A stretch of 64,000 bases of DNA from Aurantimonas coralicida DSM 14790. GTDB taxonomy: Bacteria > Pseudomonadota > Alphaproteobacteria > Rhizobiales > Rhizobiaceae. A program made the position numbers and the translations under genes. The notes under the pieces are model-generated. The model was not told the DNA's origin. It did not search any database and saw only the letters and a program-made list of their open reading frames with translations. Shown here piece after piece: positions 27,151 to 36,012 of this stretch; within the stretch, counting starts at the first letter, position 1; each line of letters begins with the position of its first letter. The stretch lies in the NCBI RefSeq assembly GCF_000421645.1, contig NZ_ATXK01000002.1, positions 124,001 through 188,000 on the forward strand, given 5' to 3'.

Positions 27151-27609
27151 TCAGACGTCGTTGACGGGCGGTGAAAGCACCAGCGAGGCAAGGATGTCGG
27201 CGCCGAAACCGGCCTCGCGTGCCGGCAGTTCCACCCGCCGGATCGCCTGCCCGAGAATCTCGGCCGTCCGGGGCTCCGGCAACCGTTCGATGCCGGCCGG
27301 ATCGACCAGATCGACGACGAGGCCGAGGCGGGCGGAGGCCGCGAAAGGCTCCCGCAGGATGCCGATGCCGGAGACCTCGATCAGCCCGGCGAGCGTGGCC
27401 GGCGCCGACATCGAGACGGCGTTGCCGCCTTCCTGTGCGACGACGACGCGGTCGTCGGCCACCAGCAGCGCTTCGAGGTTCAACGCACTGCAGCGGCGCA
27501 AAGTCGACAGCGCCAGGGAGGACTTGCCGCTGCGCGCCGGGCCGCGGATCAGAATGCCGAGATCGCCGATCCGGATCGCGCAGCCGTGGAGATTGGCCGG
27601 TTCGCTCAT
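27151..27609 (-). CDS. hprK: HPr kinase/phosphorylase, short alphaproteobacterial form
   Basis: Phosphorylates and dephosphorylates the regulatory serine of HPr. It has 152 residues and contains only the C-terminal kinase domain; the N-terminal domain of Firmicute HprK is missing, as usual in alphaproteobacteria. The P-loop reads GPARSGKSS (23-31), a variant of the canonical motif. The ADDRV strand and the ...RLGLVVDLVD region are also seen. The start overlaps the chvG stop (ATGA), tying it to the two-component operon. Confidence 0.9.
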   Translation of the reverse strand: MSEPANLHGCAIRIGDLGILIRGPARSGKSSLALSTLRRCSALNLEALLVADDRVVVAQEGGNAVSMSAPATLAGLIEVSGIGILREPFAASARLGLVVDLVDPAGIERLPEPRTAEILGQAIRRVELPAREAGFGADILASLVLSPPVNDV

Positions 27610-29429
27610 TCGGCCGGGAATGACACGATGAACCGCGCACCCGCGACGCCGTTCGGCGCGTCGCTGTCGGCGATGTTCTCCGCCCGGATCGTCCCGCCAT
27701 GGGCTTCGACGATCTGCCGGCTGATCGACAGGCCGAGGCCTGAATTCTGGCCGAAGGCCTCGGCCGAGGGCCGGTCGGTATAGAAGCGCTCGAAGATCCG
27801 GTCGATGATCTCGGCCTGGATGCCGGGGCCGTTGTCCTCGACCACAATGACGACGCGGCTGTTGCGGCGGCGCAGGAGGACGTCGATGCGGCCGTTGGTT
27901 TCGGGGACGAAGGAGCGGGCGTTCTCGATCAGGTTGGTGAAGACCTGGCTCAGCCGCAGATCGTGGCCGGTCACCACGTAGCCGTCCTTGATCGAGCCGG
28001 GCAGCGCCTGCTTGTCGAAGGTGATCGAGACCTGCCGGTCGGGCTTGGACTGGCTGCGGGCGCCCTCCACCACGGCGCGCAGGAGCTGGGAGAGGTCAAC
28101 CTTGCTGGCGATCTGGCGGGCGAGCTCCGCATCGAGGCGCGAGGCGTCCGAAATGTCGGTGATCAGCCGGTCGAGCCGGCGCACATCGTGCTGGATGATG
28201 TCGAGCAGGCGCTCGCGCGAGGCGTCGGTGCGGGCCAGCGGCAGCGTCTCGACGGCGCTCCGCAACGAGGTCAGCGGGTTCTTCAGCTCGTGGCTGACAT
28301 CGGCGGCGAAGGTCTCGATCGCGTCCATCCGGGCATAGAGCGAATTGGTCATGTCGCGCAGCGCGGTGGCCAGATTGCCGACCTCGTCGGCACGGTCGCC
28401 GAAATCGGGGATCGCGGTGCGTTCGTTGACGCCGCGCCGCACCCGGATCGCGGCCGCCGACAGCCGCCGCAATGGTGTCGCAATGGTCGAGGCGAGCAGG
28501 ATCGACAGGACGATGGTCACCAGCGAGGCGACGGCGAAGGTCCGCACGATGGCGGTCCGCTCGGCCTGCACGATCTTGTCGATGTCGCCGCCCTGGGTGG
28601 ACAGCATCAGAACGCCGAGCACCGCCCGGAAGCGCTGGATCGGCACGGCGACGGAGACGATGAGCTCGCCGCCCTCGGTCGCCCGCACCACCGTGGCCGG
28701 GCCGCCGGTCAGGGCGTTCATCACCTCCGGATAGGCGGCGCCCGAGCCGCCCGGCGTCTCGCGATAGACCGGCAGGTCGCGGCGCTGGAACAATTGCTGG
28801 AACCAGTCGGCCAGCATCTCGCCGAAGCCGGGCTCCTCATCGACCGCGACCGGCGGCAGGTCGTAGCGCAGGATCTGGCCGCGCGAATACAGATGCCGGG
28901 AATCGAGGATGAGATTGGCGTCGCGGTCGTAAAGACGCGCCCGGGTGCGGGTCGGGGAGATCAATCGTCTGAGCAGCGGGGCGACCCGCTCCGGATTGAT
29001 CGGAAAGTCGAGGCTGTCGGTGGAATCGGCACTCGGCGCCAGCGTGTCGCCGGCCTGGAGCTCCAGGAGACGCTCCGGATCGAGGGTGATCGAGTTGGTC
29101 TCCACCGTCGCCGACGAGGCGATGGCGCTGGCGATGATCTCGCCCTGGGTCAGGAGGCTCTCCACCCGGGCGTCGATCAGCCCGGCGCGGAACTGGTTGA
29201 GATACAGGATGCCCGAGACGAGGACGATCAGCGCGACGAGATTGAGGAAGACGATGCGCCGCGTCAGCGACGAGAAGATCGTGTGCCCGAGCAGCCAGCG
29301 CGTGCGGTAGAGCACCCGGCGGATGAACGGCAGCCGACGCAGGCGGCCGCGCACGATCGCCTCGCGCCGCCGTCGGTTGCGCCGCTCCGAACCGCCATCG
29401 CCGGCTTCTGTTTCGCTGATGGACACCAT
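27606..29429 (-). CDS. chvG: Sensor histidine kinase ChvG (ExoS type)
   Basis: A 607-residue inner-membrane kinase that senses acidity and envelope conditions in rhizobia. A basic N-terminus is followed by a transmembrane segment near residues 55-78, a periplasmic domain to about 270, a second segment, HAMP, and the kinase core. The phosphohistidine is His380 in DVSHELKNPLTSLRS. NLIENARSFVP, EDNGPGI and NSGLGLSI form the ATP site. It is the partner of ChvI, 19 bases upstream, and is coupled to hprK. Confidence 0.95.
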   Translation of the reverse strand: MVSISETEAGDGGSERRNRRRREAIVRGRLRRLPFIRRVLYRTRWLLGHTIFSSLTRRIVFLNLVALIVLVSGILYLNQFRAGLIDARVESLLTQGEIIASAIASSATVETNSITLDPERLLELQAGDTLAPSADSTDSLDFPINPERVAPLLRRLISPTRTRARLYDRDANLILDSRHLYSRGQILRYDLPPVAVDEEPGFGEMLADWFQQLFQRRDLPVYRETPGGSGAAYPEVMNALTGGPATVVRATEGGELIVSVAVPIQRFRAVLGVLMLSTQGGDIDKIVQAERTAIVRTFAVASLVTIVLSILLASTIATPLRRLSAAAIRVRRGVNERTAIPDFGDRADEVGNLATALRDMTNSLYARMDAIETFAADVSHELKNPLTSLRSAVETLPLARTDASRERLLDIIQHDVRRLDRLITDISDASRLDAELARQIASKVDLSQLLRAVVEGARSQSKPDRQVSITFDKQALPGSIKDGYVVTGHDLRLSQVFTNLIENARSFVPETNGRIDVLLRRRNSRVVIVVEDNGPGIQAEIIDRIFERFYTDRPSAEAFGQNSGLGLSISRQIVEAHGGTIRAENIADSDAPNGVAGARFIVSFPAE

Positions 29430-29448
29430 CGACCTTTCTAGGGCCCGC

Positions 29449-30150
29449 TCACGCTTCCCGGAAGCGGTAGCCGACCCCGTAGAGGGTCTCGATCATGTCG
29501 AAGTCGTCGTCGATCGCCTTGAACTTCTTGCGCAGCCGCTTGATGTGGCTGTCGATGGTGCGGTCGTCGACATAGACCTGCTCGTCATAGGCCGCGTCCA
29601 TCAGGGCGTCACGGCTCTTCACCACGCCGGGCCGCTGGGCGAGGGAGTGCAGGATGAGGAACTCGGTGACGGTCAGCGTCACGGGATGGCCGGTCCAGGT
29701 GCAGGTGTGGCGTTCCTGGTCCATCACGAGCTGGCCCCGCTCCAGCGAGGATTCGGGCACCGGGCCGCCGGGCTTTGCCGCCTCGCGCGGCGCGCCGCGC
29801 CGCAGGATCGCCCGCACCCGCTCGACCAGCAGGCGCTGCGAGAACGGTTTGCGGATATAATCGTCGGCCCCCATCTTCAGGCCGAACAATTCGTCGATCT
29901 CCTCGTCCTTGGAGGTGAGGAAGATGACCGGAATATCGGATTTCTGGCGCAGGCGCCGCAGCAGCTCCATCCCGTCCATGCGCGGCATCTTGATGTCGAA
30001 GATGGCGAGATTCGGCGGTCGGGACTGCAGGCCCTCCAGCGCGGACGCGCCGTCGGTGTAGGTCTCGACCCGGTAGCCCTCATTCTCCAGCGCGATCGAG
30101 ACCGACGCGAGAATGTTCCTGTCGTCGTCGACAAGGGCGATGGTTGGCAT
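29449..30150 (-). CDS. chvI: Response regulator ChvI (OmpR family)
   Basis: A 233-residue DNA-binding regulator. The receiver opens [13 protein letters not shown], with phospho-acceptor Asp52 in [14 protein letters not shown] winged-helix domain follows ([32 protein letters not shown]). The ATG at 30150 starts directly at the receiver; an upstream ATG would add an unconserved tail. It is first in chvI-chvG-hprK. In related rhizobia ChvI controls exopolysaccharide, motility, acid response and pckA. Confidence 0.96.
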   Translation of the reverse strand: MPTIALVDDDRNILASVSIALENEGYRVETYTDGASALEGLQSRPPNLAIFDIKMPRMDGMELLRRLRQKSDIPVIFLTSKDEEIDELFGLKMGADDYIRKPFSQRLLVERVRAILRRGAPREAAKPGGPVPESSLERGQLVMDQERHTCTWTGHPVTLTVTEFLILHSLAQRPGVVKSRDALMDAAYDEQVYVDDRTIDSHIKRLRKKFKAIDDDFDMIETLYGVGYRFREA

Positions 30151-30446
30151 TGCGATCTTCTCCAGTTTCCGTCCCTCGCAGCGACGTGCGTGTCGCGAGA
30201 GGGGCTCGGCCGCGCCCGGCAGGATCACTGGTCGCGGCCGTCGAGGCAGATGTCCCTTCTGCTGATGCGTTCCGCAACAGGGAACGCGCCATCGGCAGCG
30301 CCAATCAGCGATAAATGTGGCGGGATTGGAAAATTACAAAGACGTAGCGGAAGTTTTCGGCCGGCCGGCATCCCGCGCGGCGGCTTCGTCCTGTGTCCGG
30401 CACCATCCCGGGGACCTGCCGGTCGCGGGGTGGTGGCTCGGCGGCT
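30151..30446. other. 296-base gap upstream of chvI
   Basis: Non-coding as far as I can see. It must hold the chvI promoter. An AT-richer patch near 30305-30350 (GGAAAATTACAAAGACG) stands out, but I find no clear operator or terminator. Confidence 0.4.
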
Positions 30447-30926
30447 CTAGAGATCGACCTTGCGCTGCTCGCCGATCTGCGGCCGCTCCTTGCCGCCGAC
30501 ATAGGCCCTGGCGAACTCCCAGGCCTGAGTGATCTTGCTGGCTTTCACATCCCAGATTTCCGCCGAGTCCGGATCGACGACGAGAACGACCACGTCGGGA
30601 TCGTTCTTGCCCTCCGGCAGCCACGCTTCGGCGGAGGCATCCCACAGATCGGCGACGAGCGACCGGTCGCCCACCACTTCCGCGCGTCCCGACAGCGACA
30701 TGTACTGCCCATGCTTGGAGAAGGTGCAGGCGACATCGTCGTCGAGCGCGATCTCCTCGACTTTGTGAGTCATGCGCTCGGTCAGGAAATAGAGCTTCCG
30801 GTCGTCGCCGCGCAGGCGCAGCGCCATGGGGCGCGCCCGCATCCGGCCGCCGTCGCGCGTCACCACCATGCAGGTGTCGAAATTGCCGATCGTCTCCCAG
30901 AACTTGTCGGTGTCGCTGGTGGTCAT
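30447..30926 (-). CDS. Pyridoxamine 5'-phosphate oxidase-like FMN-binding protein (general stress 26 type)
   Basis: A 159-residue split-barrel flavin-binding protein. The pattern DTCMVVTRDGGRMRARPMALRL, then LYFLTERMTHKVEEIALDDDVACTFSKHGQYMSLSGRAEVV and a C-terminal IWDVKASKITQAWEFARAYV, matches the GSP26/PNPOx-like family. The substrate is unknown. The ATG at 30926 follows GGAGAACGCC. It is divergent from pckA over 363 bases and is probably monocistronic. Confidence 0.9.
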   Translation of the reverse strand: MTTSDTDKFWETIGNFDTCMVVTRDGGRMRARPMALRLRGDDRKLYFLTERMTHKVEEIALDDDVACTFSKHGQYMSLSGRAEVVGDRSLVADLWDASAEAWLPEGKNDPDVVVLVVDPDSAEIWDVKASKITQAWEFARAYVGGKERPQIGEQRKVDL

Positions 30927-31289
30927 GGCGTTCTCCTGTCGCATTCTTCCTGCACCGGAACCGGTGCTCTCCAATGGGACAATGCAGCGGACCGGGAAAG
31001 GTGCCAGCGCGATCGCGGCGGTCGCGCTGATCATGCGAGCCCGGAAGAGGCGTCCGGACGGACAGGTCCGCCATGCCGCCGCGACCGCGCCATGGCGCCG
31101 CTCTCCCGCCGCGATTTAAATCGATCATATCGGGAGGCGTCCGGATTTAATCGATTAAGTGACTGTTCTGATTGTCGATTTTCCGCCCGGAGGGCTTGCT
31201 TGTTGGAAGCCGCTGGGTAGTTAGTGGACGCGCGGCAAACATGGTGGGCGCTGGCCTGGCAGACGCGGGCTTCCGGCAAGGAGACGACA
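30927..31289. other. 363-base divergent region upstream of pckA
   Basis: No gene. The left half is GC-rich and featureless. The right half (31105-31200) is distinctly AT-rich and carries the two palindromes listed separately. Promoters for pckA and for the flavin-binding protein gene should both lie here. Confidence 0.5.
31112..31158. promoter_or_regulatory. Tandem LacI-type palindromes upstream of pckA
   Basis: CGATTTAAATCG (31112-31123) is a perfect 12-bp palindrome directly joined to GATC. TTAATCGATTAA (31147-31158) is a second perfect palindrome with the central CG usual for LacI/GalR operators. Their spacing and the shared GATTTAA core suggest two sites for one regulator. In Sinorhizobium the LacI-type PckR controls pckA, so this is a plausible PckR-like operator. 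Confidence 0.55.
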
Positions 31290-32900
<1,611 letters not shown>

Positions 32901-32915
32901 CACCGTCGTTCCCTA

Positions 32916-32943
32916 CCGGCGCCGCCAGACTGCGCGGCGCCGG
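32916..32943 (+). terminator. Perfect 10-bp hairpin after pckA
   Basis: CCGGCGCCGC and GCGGCGCCGG flank an eight-base loop, 15 bases past the pckA stop. There is no T-run, so it may be a weak or Rho-assisted terminator. Confidence 0.5.
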
Positions 32944-33058
32944 CGGGCCTCCACCGACCTTCCGGAACCCATTCGCGCGCCGCCGCATTGCCGCCCGGAG
33001 CCGGCAGCGCTATCGATGCCCATCGGGACGCGGCCGCCGGTCGCAGACGGGGCAGGGC

Positions 33059-33493
33059 ATGGCCGGCGATCACGATCTGATCATCAACGAGCGCGTGACG
33101 ATTTCCGGCGGGGATCTGCAGGAGCAGTTCATCCGTGCCGGCGGACCGGGCGGACAGAACGTCAACAAGGTCTCGACCGCGGTCCAGCTGCGCTTTGCCG
33201 CCGCCCAGTCGGCCGCGCTCTATCCCGATACGTTGCGCCGGTTGCTGCGGCTTGCCGGACAACGGGCGACCAAGGACGGCGACGTCCTGATCGAGGCGTC
33301 ACGCTTCCGCAGCCAGGAGCGCAACCGCGAGGATGCGCGCGAGCGGCTGGCCGCGCTCATCCGCGAAGCCCTGAAGCCGCCCCTGCCGCCGCGGCGCAAG
33401 ACCCGCCCGACCAAGGGCTCGGTCGAGCGGCGCCTGAAGGCCAAGAAGGGCCGCTCCCAGATCAAGAACCTGCGCGGACGGGTCGACGACTGA
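33059..33493 (+). CDS. arfB: Alternative ribosome-rescue factor ArfB (YaeJ/ICT1 type)
   Basis: Hydrolyses peptidyl-tRNA on ribosomes stalled without a stop codon. It has 144 residues. The catalytic GGQ is at 31-33 within IRAGGPGGQNVNKVST. It lacks the codon-recognition domains of RF1/RF2 and ends in the diagnostic lysine/arginine-rich tail (KTRPTKGSVERRLKAKKGRSQIKNLRGR) that enters the mRNA channel. It stands alone between pckA and the fasciclin gene. Confidence 0.94.
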   Translation: MAGDHDLIINERVTISGGDLQEQFIRAGGPGGQNVNKVSTAVQLRFAAAQSAALYPDTLRRLLRLAGQRATKDGDVLIEASRFRSQERNREDARERLAALIREALKPPLPPRRKTRPTKGSVERRLKAKKGRSQIKNLRGRVDD

Positions 33494-33512
33494 ACCGGCG
33501 AAACCCGGGGCG

Positions 33513-33531
33513 GACCGGCCGTCTGCCGGTC
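33513..33531 (+). terminator. Possible weak terminator hairpin after arfB
   Basis: A 7-bp stem GACCGGC/GCCGGTC with a CGTCT loop, 20 bases after the arfB stop, without a T-run. Confidence 0.35.
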
Positions 33532-33600
33532 AAGTTCGACTGACGCAGCCGTGATCGCATCTTTCGAAGCCGCGCGGCCCGACCCTTCGTATCTCCCGTA

Positions 33601-33639
33601 TCCTCCTGACCGGGAGGAACCGAGATTTCCGCGGAAATC
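33601..33639. promoter_or_regulatory. Hairpin plus perfect 16-bp palindrome before the fasciclin gene
   Basis: TCCTCC/GGAGGA arms (33601-33618) are followed by GATTTCCGCGGAAATC (33624-33639), a perfect 16-bp palindrome ending 25 bases before the ATG. It could be an operator near the transcription start or a stable leader hairpin. No regulator can be named. Confidence 0.45.
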
Positions 33640-33664
33640 CAAGTTTCACTGGGAGACTATTGAT

Positions 33665-34237
33665 ATGATCAAGACCCTTATCCGTTCGGCCGCCATCGCC
33701 TCGCTCGTTGCAGCAGGCACCGTCGGCTTCAGCGCCGGCAGCTTCGCGCAGGACATGCCGACGGTCGGCGGCGCCGAGATGAGCCCGGAAAAGACCATCG
33801 TCGAGAACGCTTCCGCCGCCTCCAACCTGACGACGCTGGTCGCCGCCGTGAAGGCCGCCGGTCTGGCCGAGACGCTCTCCGGCGAAGGCCCGTTCACCGT
33901 CTTTGCGCCGACCAACGAGGCTTTCGAGAAGCTTCCCGACGGCACCGTCGATGATCTCCTGAAGCCGGAGAACAAGGAAAAGCTGGCCAAGATCCTGACC
34001 TATCACGTGGTCCCGGCCAAGGCGTCGTCGGAAGCGGCGATGAAGATGATCGAGGATGATGGCGGCAAGCACCCGGCACCGACCGTCGCCGGCGAGAACA
34101 TCACGCTCGGCATGGACGGCGACAACATCGTCGTCATGGACGCCGCCGGCAACACCGCAACGGTGATCCAGGCCGACGTCATGCAGTCGAACGGCGTCGT
34201 GCACGTTATCGACACGGTCCTGATGCCGTCCATGTAA
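33665..34237 (+). CDS. Secreted fasciclin (FAS1)-domain protein
   Basis: A 190-residue exported protein. The signal peptide (IRSAAIASLVAAGTVGFSAGSFAQ) is cut near residue 29. One FAS1 domain follows, with the H1 motif FTVFAPTNEAFEKLP, a central YHVVPAKASS and the H2-type end GVVHVIDTVLMPS. FAS1 domains mediate adhesion in eukaryotes; bacterial single-domain forms are periplasmic or surface proteins of poorly known role. The ATG at 33665 follows GGGAG. Confidence 0.92.
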   Translation: MIKTLIRSAAIASLVAAGTVGFSAGSFAQDMPTVGGAEMSPEKTIVENASAASNLTTLVAAVKAAGLAETLSGEGPFTVFAPTNEAFEKLPDGTVDDLLKPENKEKLAKILTYHVVPAKASSEAAMKMIEDDGGKHPAPTVAGENITLGMDGDNIVVMDAAGNTATVIQADVMQSNGVVHVIDTVLMPSM

Positions 34238-34461
34238 TCGGCTCCGGCGGGCCGCCGACCTTCCCCGATTGCGGCGGTCCCGCCAACCGATCTCCCGCGC
34301 CGTCACCGGCGCGGGATACGTCGTTTGTCACTTCTGCGTAACAAGCTGGCATGCGGCAGCGAAGCAAGCCATATCCGGTGAATGGCGGCGATCGGCAAGG
34401 GATCGCTGCGGCGCGCCCGCCGCGCGGATCACATCAGCCGGCCCACAGAAGGAGATGTCCC

Positions 34462-34968
34462 ATGCGCAGACGAAACTTCCTGGCAAGCACGGCCGCCCTG
34501 GCAGTGACGGCGATCGGCGGAAGCCTGTTCTTTCGCGCCGGCGCCCACGCCAAGGACGAAACCTTCCCCGTTACCAGGACCGAGGAGGAGTGGCGCAAGC
34601 TGCTGACCCCGGACCAGTTCGCAGTGCTGCGCGAGGAGGCGACCGAGCGGCCCTTCTCCAGCCAGCTCAACGACAACAAGAAATCCGGTCTCTACGCCTG
34701 CGCCGGCTGCGACACGCCGGCCTATTCGTCCGAGACCAAGTTCGATTCCGGTACCGGCTGGCCGAGTTTCTGGGCGCCGCTGTCCGACGACGTGATCGGC
34801 ACCCGCGAGGATTTCCGGCTGATCTACACGCGGACCGAAGTCCATTGCGCCACCTGCGGCGGTCATTTCGGCCATATCTTCGACGATGGCCCCGCACCGA
34901 CCGGCAAGCGGCATTGCCTGAACGGCGTGGCGCTGAACTTCCGACCCGGTCCGACCACGGCCTCCTGA
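34462..34968 (+). CDS. msrB: Exported peptide-methionine (R)-S-oxide reductase
   Basis: Repairs oxidised methionine residues. It has 168 residues. The N-terminus MRRRNFLASTAALAVTAIGG has a twin-arginine-like pattern, so the enzyme should be exported by Tat. The zinc site is C80-x2-C83 and C129-x2-C132, and the catalytic cysteine is C152 in RHCLNGVALNF. SGTGWPSFW is conserved. The position sometimes used for a resolving cysteine is not cysteine. The ATG at 34462 follows AAGGAG; a terminator follows the gene. Confidence 0.93.
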   Translation: MRRRNFLASTAALAVTAIGGSLFFRAGAHAKDETFPVTRTEEEWRKLLTPDQFAVLREEATERPFSSQLNDNKKSGLYACAGCDTPAYSSETKFDSGTGWPSFWAPLSDDVIGTREDFRLIYTRTEVHCATCGGHFGHIFDDGPAPTGKRHCLNGVALNFRPGPTTAS

Positions 34969-34990
34969 CCGGTTCGTGGCGGATTGACGG

Positions 34991-35023
34991 AACGGCGGTT
35001 CGCGCGAGCGGGCCGCCGTTTTT
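34991..35023 (+). terminator. Terminator after msrB
   Basis: AACGGCGG and CCGCCGTT arms followed directly by TTT, 23 bases past the msrB stop. It separates msrB from the heat-shock operon. Confidence 0.82.
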
Positions 35024-35089
35024 CGTTTGGCAAGGAAGCGGTGCGACGATGCGCGTCAACCGGCGAACCGGATGCGGAACGGCGAACGA

Positions 35090-35117
35090 TTGAATGGAGC
35101 GGGGGGCGACGCCATAT
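35090..35117 (+). promoter_or_regulatory. RpoH (sigma-32)-type promoter of the hsp20 operon
   Basis: TTGAA (35090-35094) and CCATAT (35112-35117) are separated by 17 bases, close to the alphaproteobacterial heat-shock pattern CTTGAA-N16/17-CYTATNT. Transcription would begin near 35124, giving a leader of about 70 bases before hsp20. Confidence 0.6.
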
Positions 35118-35133
35118 GGAGTGCATTGGCCGG

Positions 35134-35184
35134 AGCGGTGCCTGTCAGGGCCGCTGCCACCGAAAGTCGCTTTCCGAAGGACTT
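35134..35184 (+). promoter_or_regulatory. ROSE-like RNA thermometer in the hsp20 leader
   Basis: Two hairpins. The first is AGCGG/CCGCT (35134-35155). The second (35164-35184) pairs AAG-TCGCT with AGGA-CTT, leaving one guanine (35169) bulged. In it the Shine-Dalgarno AGGA (35178-35181) is masked by TCGCT, the exact U(U/C)GCU anti-SD signature of ROSE elements. The hsp20 ATG lies 11 bases beyond the AGGA. Confidence 0.72.
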
Positions 35185-35192
35185 CACGACCG

Positions 35193-35627
35193 ATGAGCCG
35201 AATGACGCCGTTTTCCAGCCCGTTGCTGCTTGGCTTCGACAGTGTCGAAAAGACGCTGGAGAGGATTGCCAAGGGCGGCGACGGATATCCGCCCTACAAC
35301 ATCGAACGCATCCGTCCGAAGCCGACCGACGCCAAGAGCGAGGACCTGATCCGCATCACCCTGGCGGTGGCGGGGTTCAGCCCCGAGGATCTGGAGGTCA
35401 CGACGGAAGAGAACCAGTTGATGATCCGCGGTCGTCAGACCGACGATGCGGAGCGCGAATATCTGCATCGCGGCATCGCGGCGCGGCAGTTCCAGAAATG
35501 CTTCCTGCTCGCAGACGGCATGCGGATCACCGGCGCAACCCTGAAGAACGGCCTCCTGCTCGTGGATCTGGCCAAGCCGGAACCCGAGCGAGTCGTCAAG
35601 AAGATCCAGATCGCGGTCGCCGACTGA
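35193..35627 (+). CDS. Small heat-shock protein, Hsp20/IbpA family
   Basis: An ATP-independent holdase chaperone that binds unfolding proteins. It has 144 residues. The opening MTPFSSPLLLGFDSVEKTLERI and YPPYNIERI lead into an alpha-crystallin domain (LIRITLAVAGFSPEDLEVTTEENQLMIRGR, then GIAARQFQKCFLLADGMRI and NGLLLVDL). I chose the ATG at 35193, just after the masked AGGA; a second ATG follows at 35202. It is controlled by an RpoH-type promoter and a ROSE element. Confidence 0.95.
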   Translation: MSRMTPFSSPLLLGFDSVEKTLERIAKGGDGYPPYNIERIRPKPTDAKSEDLIRITLAVAGFSPEDLEVTTEENQLMIRGRQTDDAEREYLHRGIAARQFQKCFLLADGMRITGATLKNGLLLVDLAKPEPERVVKKIQIAVAD

Positions 35628-35665
35628 CCCGAACTGCCTACGTTTGCCTAGAAAGGAGACGTCCC

Positions 35666-35920
35666 ATGACCCATGACATCGCTTCGACCATGAGCGAGAC
35701 CGACCTAGCGGCCGTTGGCGAGGGACACCTAGCCTATCTGCGCCGCATGTCCTCCGACGACATGCGCGCCCGTTTCCCTGCTGCCAAGTCGATCGAGCCG
35801 GGCCTGAACCTGTGGGCGCTGTTCTCCGCCGACGGCACGCCGCTGGCAGTCTCCGACGACCGCGGCAGCATCCTGGCGAGCGCCGACGAGAACGAGCTGC
35901 AGACCGTCAGCACCCACTGA
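35666..35920 (+). CDS. DUF1150 family protein
   Basis: An 84-residue protein of the alphaproteobacterial DUF1150 family, recognised by its size, the LWALFSADGTPLAVSDDR segment and its place 38 bases behind an hsp20 gene. AAAGGAG precedes its ATG. The function is unknown. Co-transcription with the chaperone makes it a heat-induced gene, and a terminator closes the operon. Confidence 0.85.
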   Translation: MTHDIASTMSETDLAAVGEGHLAYLRRMSSDDMRARFPAAKSIEPGLNLWALFSADGTPLAVSDDRGSILASADENELQTVSTH

Positions 35921-35945
35921 CAGCAGCGCGTCACGCTGAAAACCA

Positions 35946-35979
35946 AAAAGGCGGGTCTGCATGTGCAGGCCCGCCTTTT
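35946..35979. terminator. Bidirectional terminator between DUF1150 gene and ptsN
   Basis: AAAAGGCGGG...CCCGCCTTTT with an inner CTGCA/TGCAG stem. The A and T ends serve both converging genes. Confidence 0.92.
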
Positions 35980-36012
35980 CGTTGTCGAGGATAAAAGCCG
36001 GACCTGTCCGCT

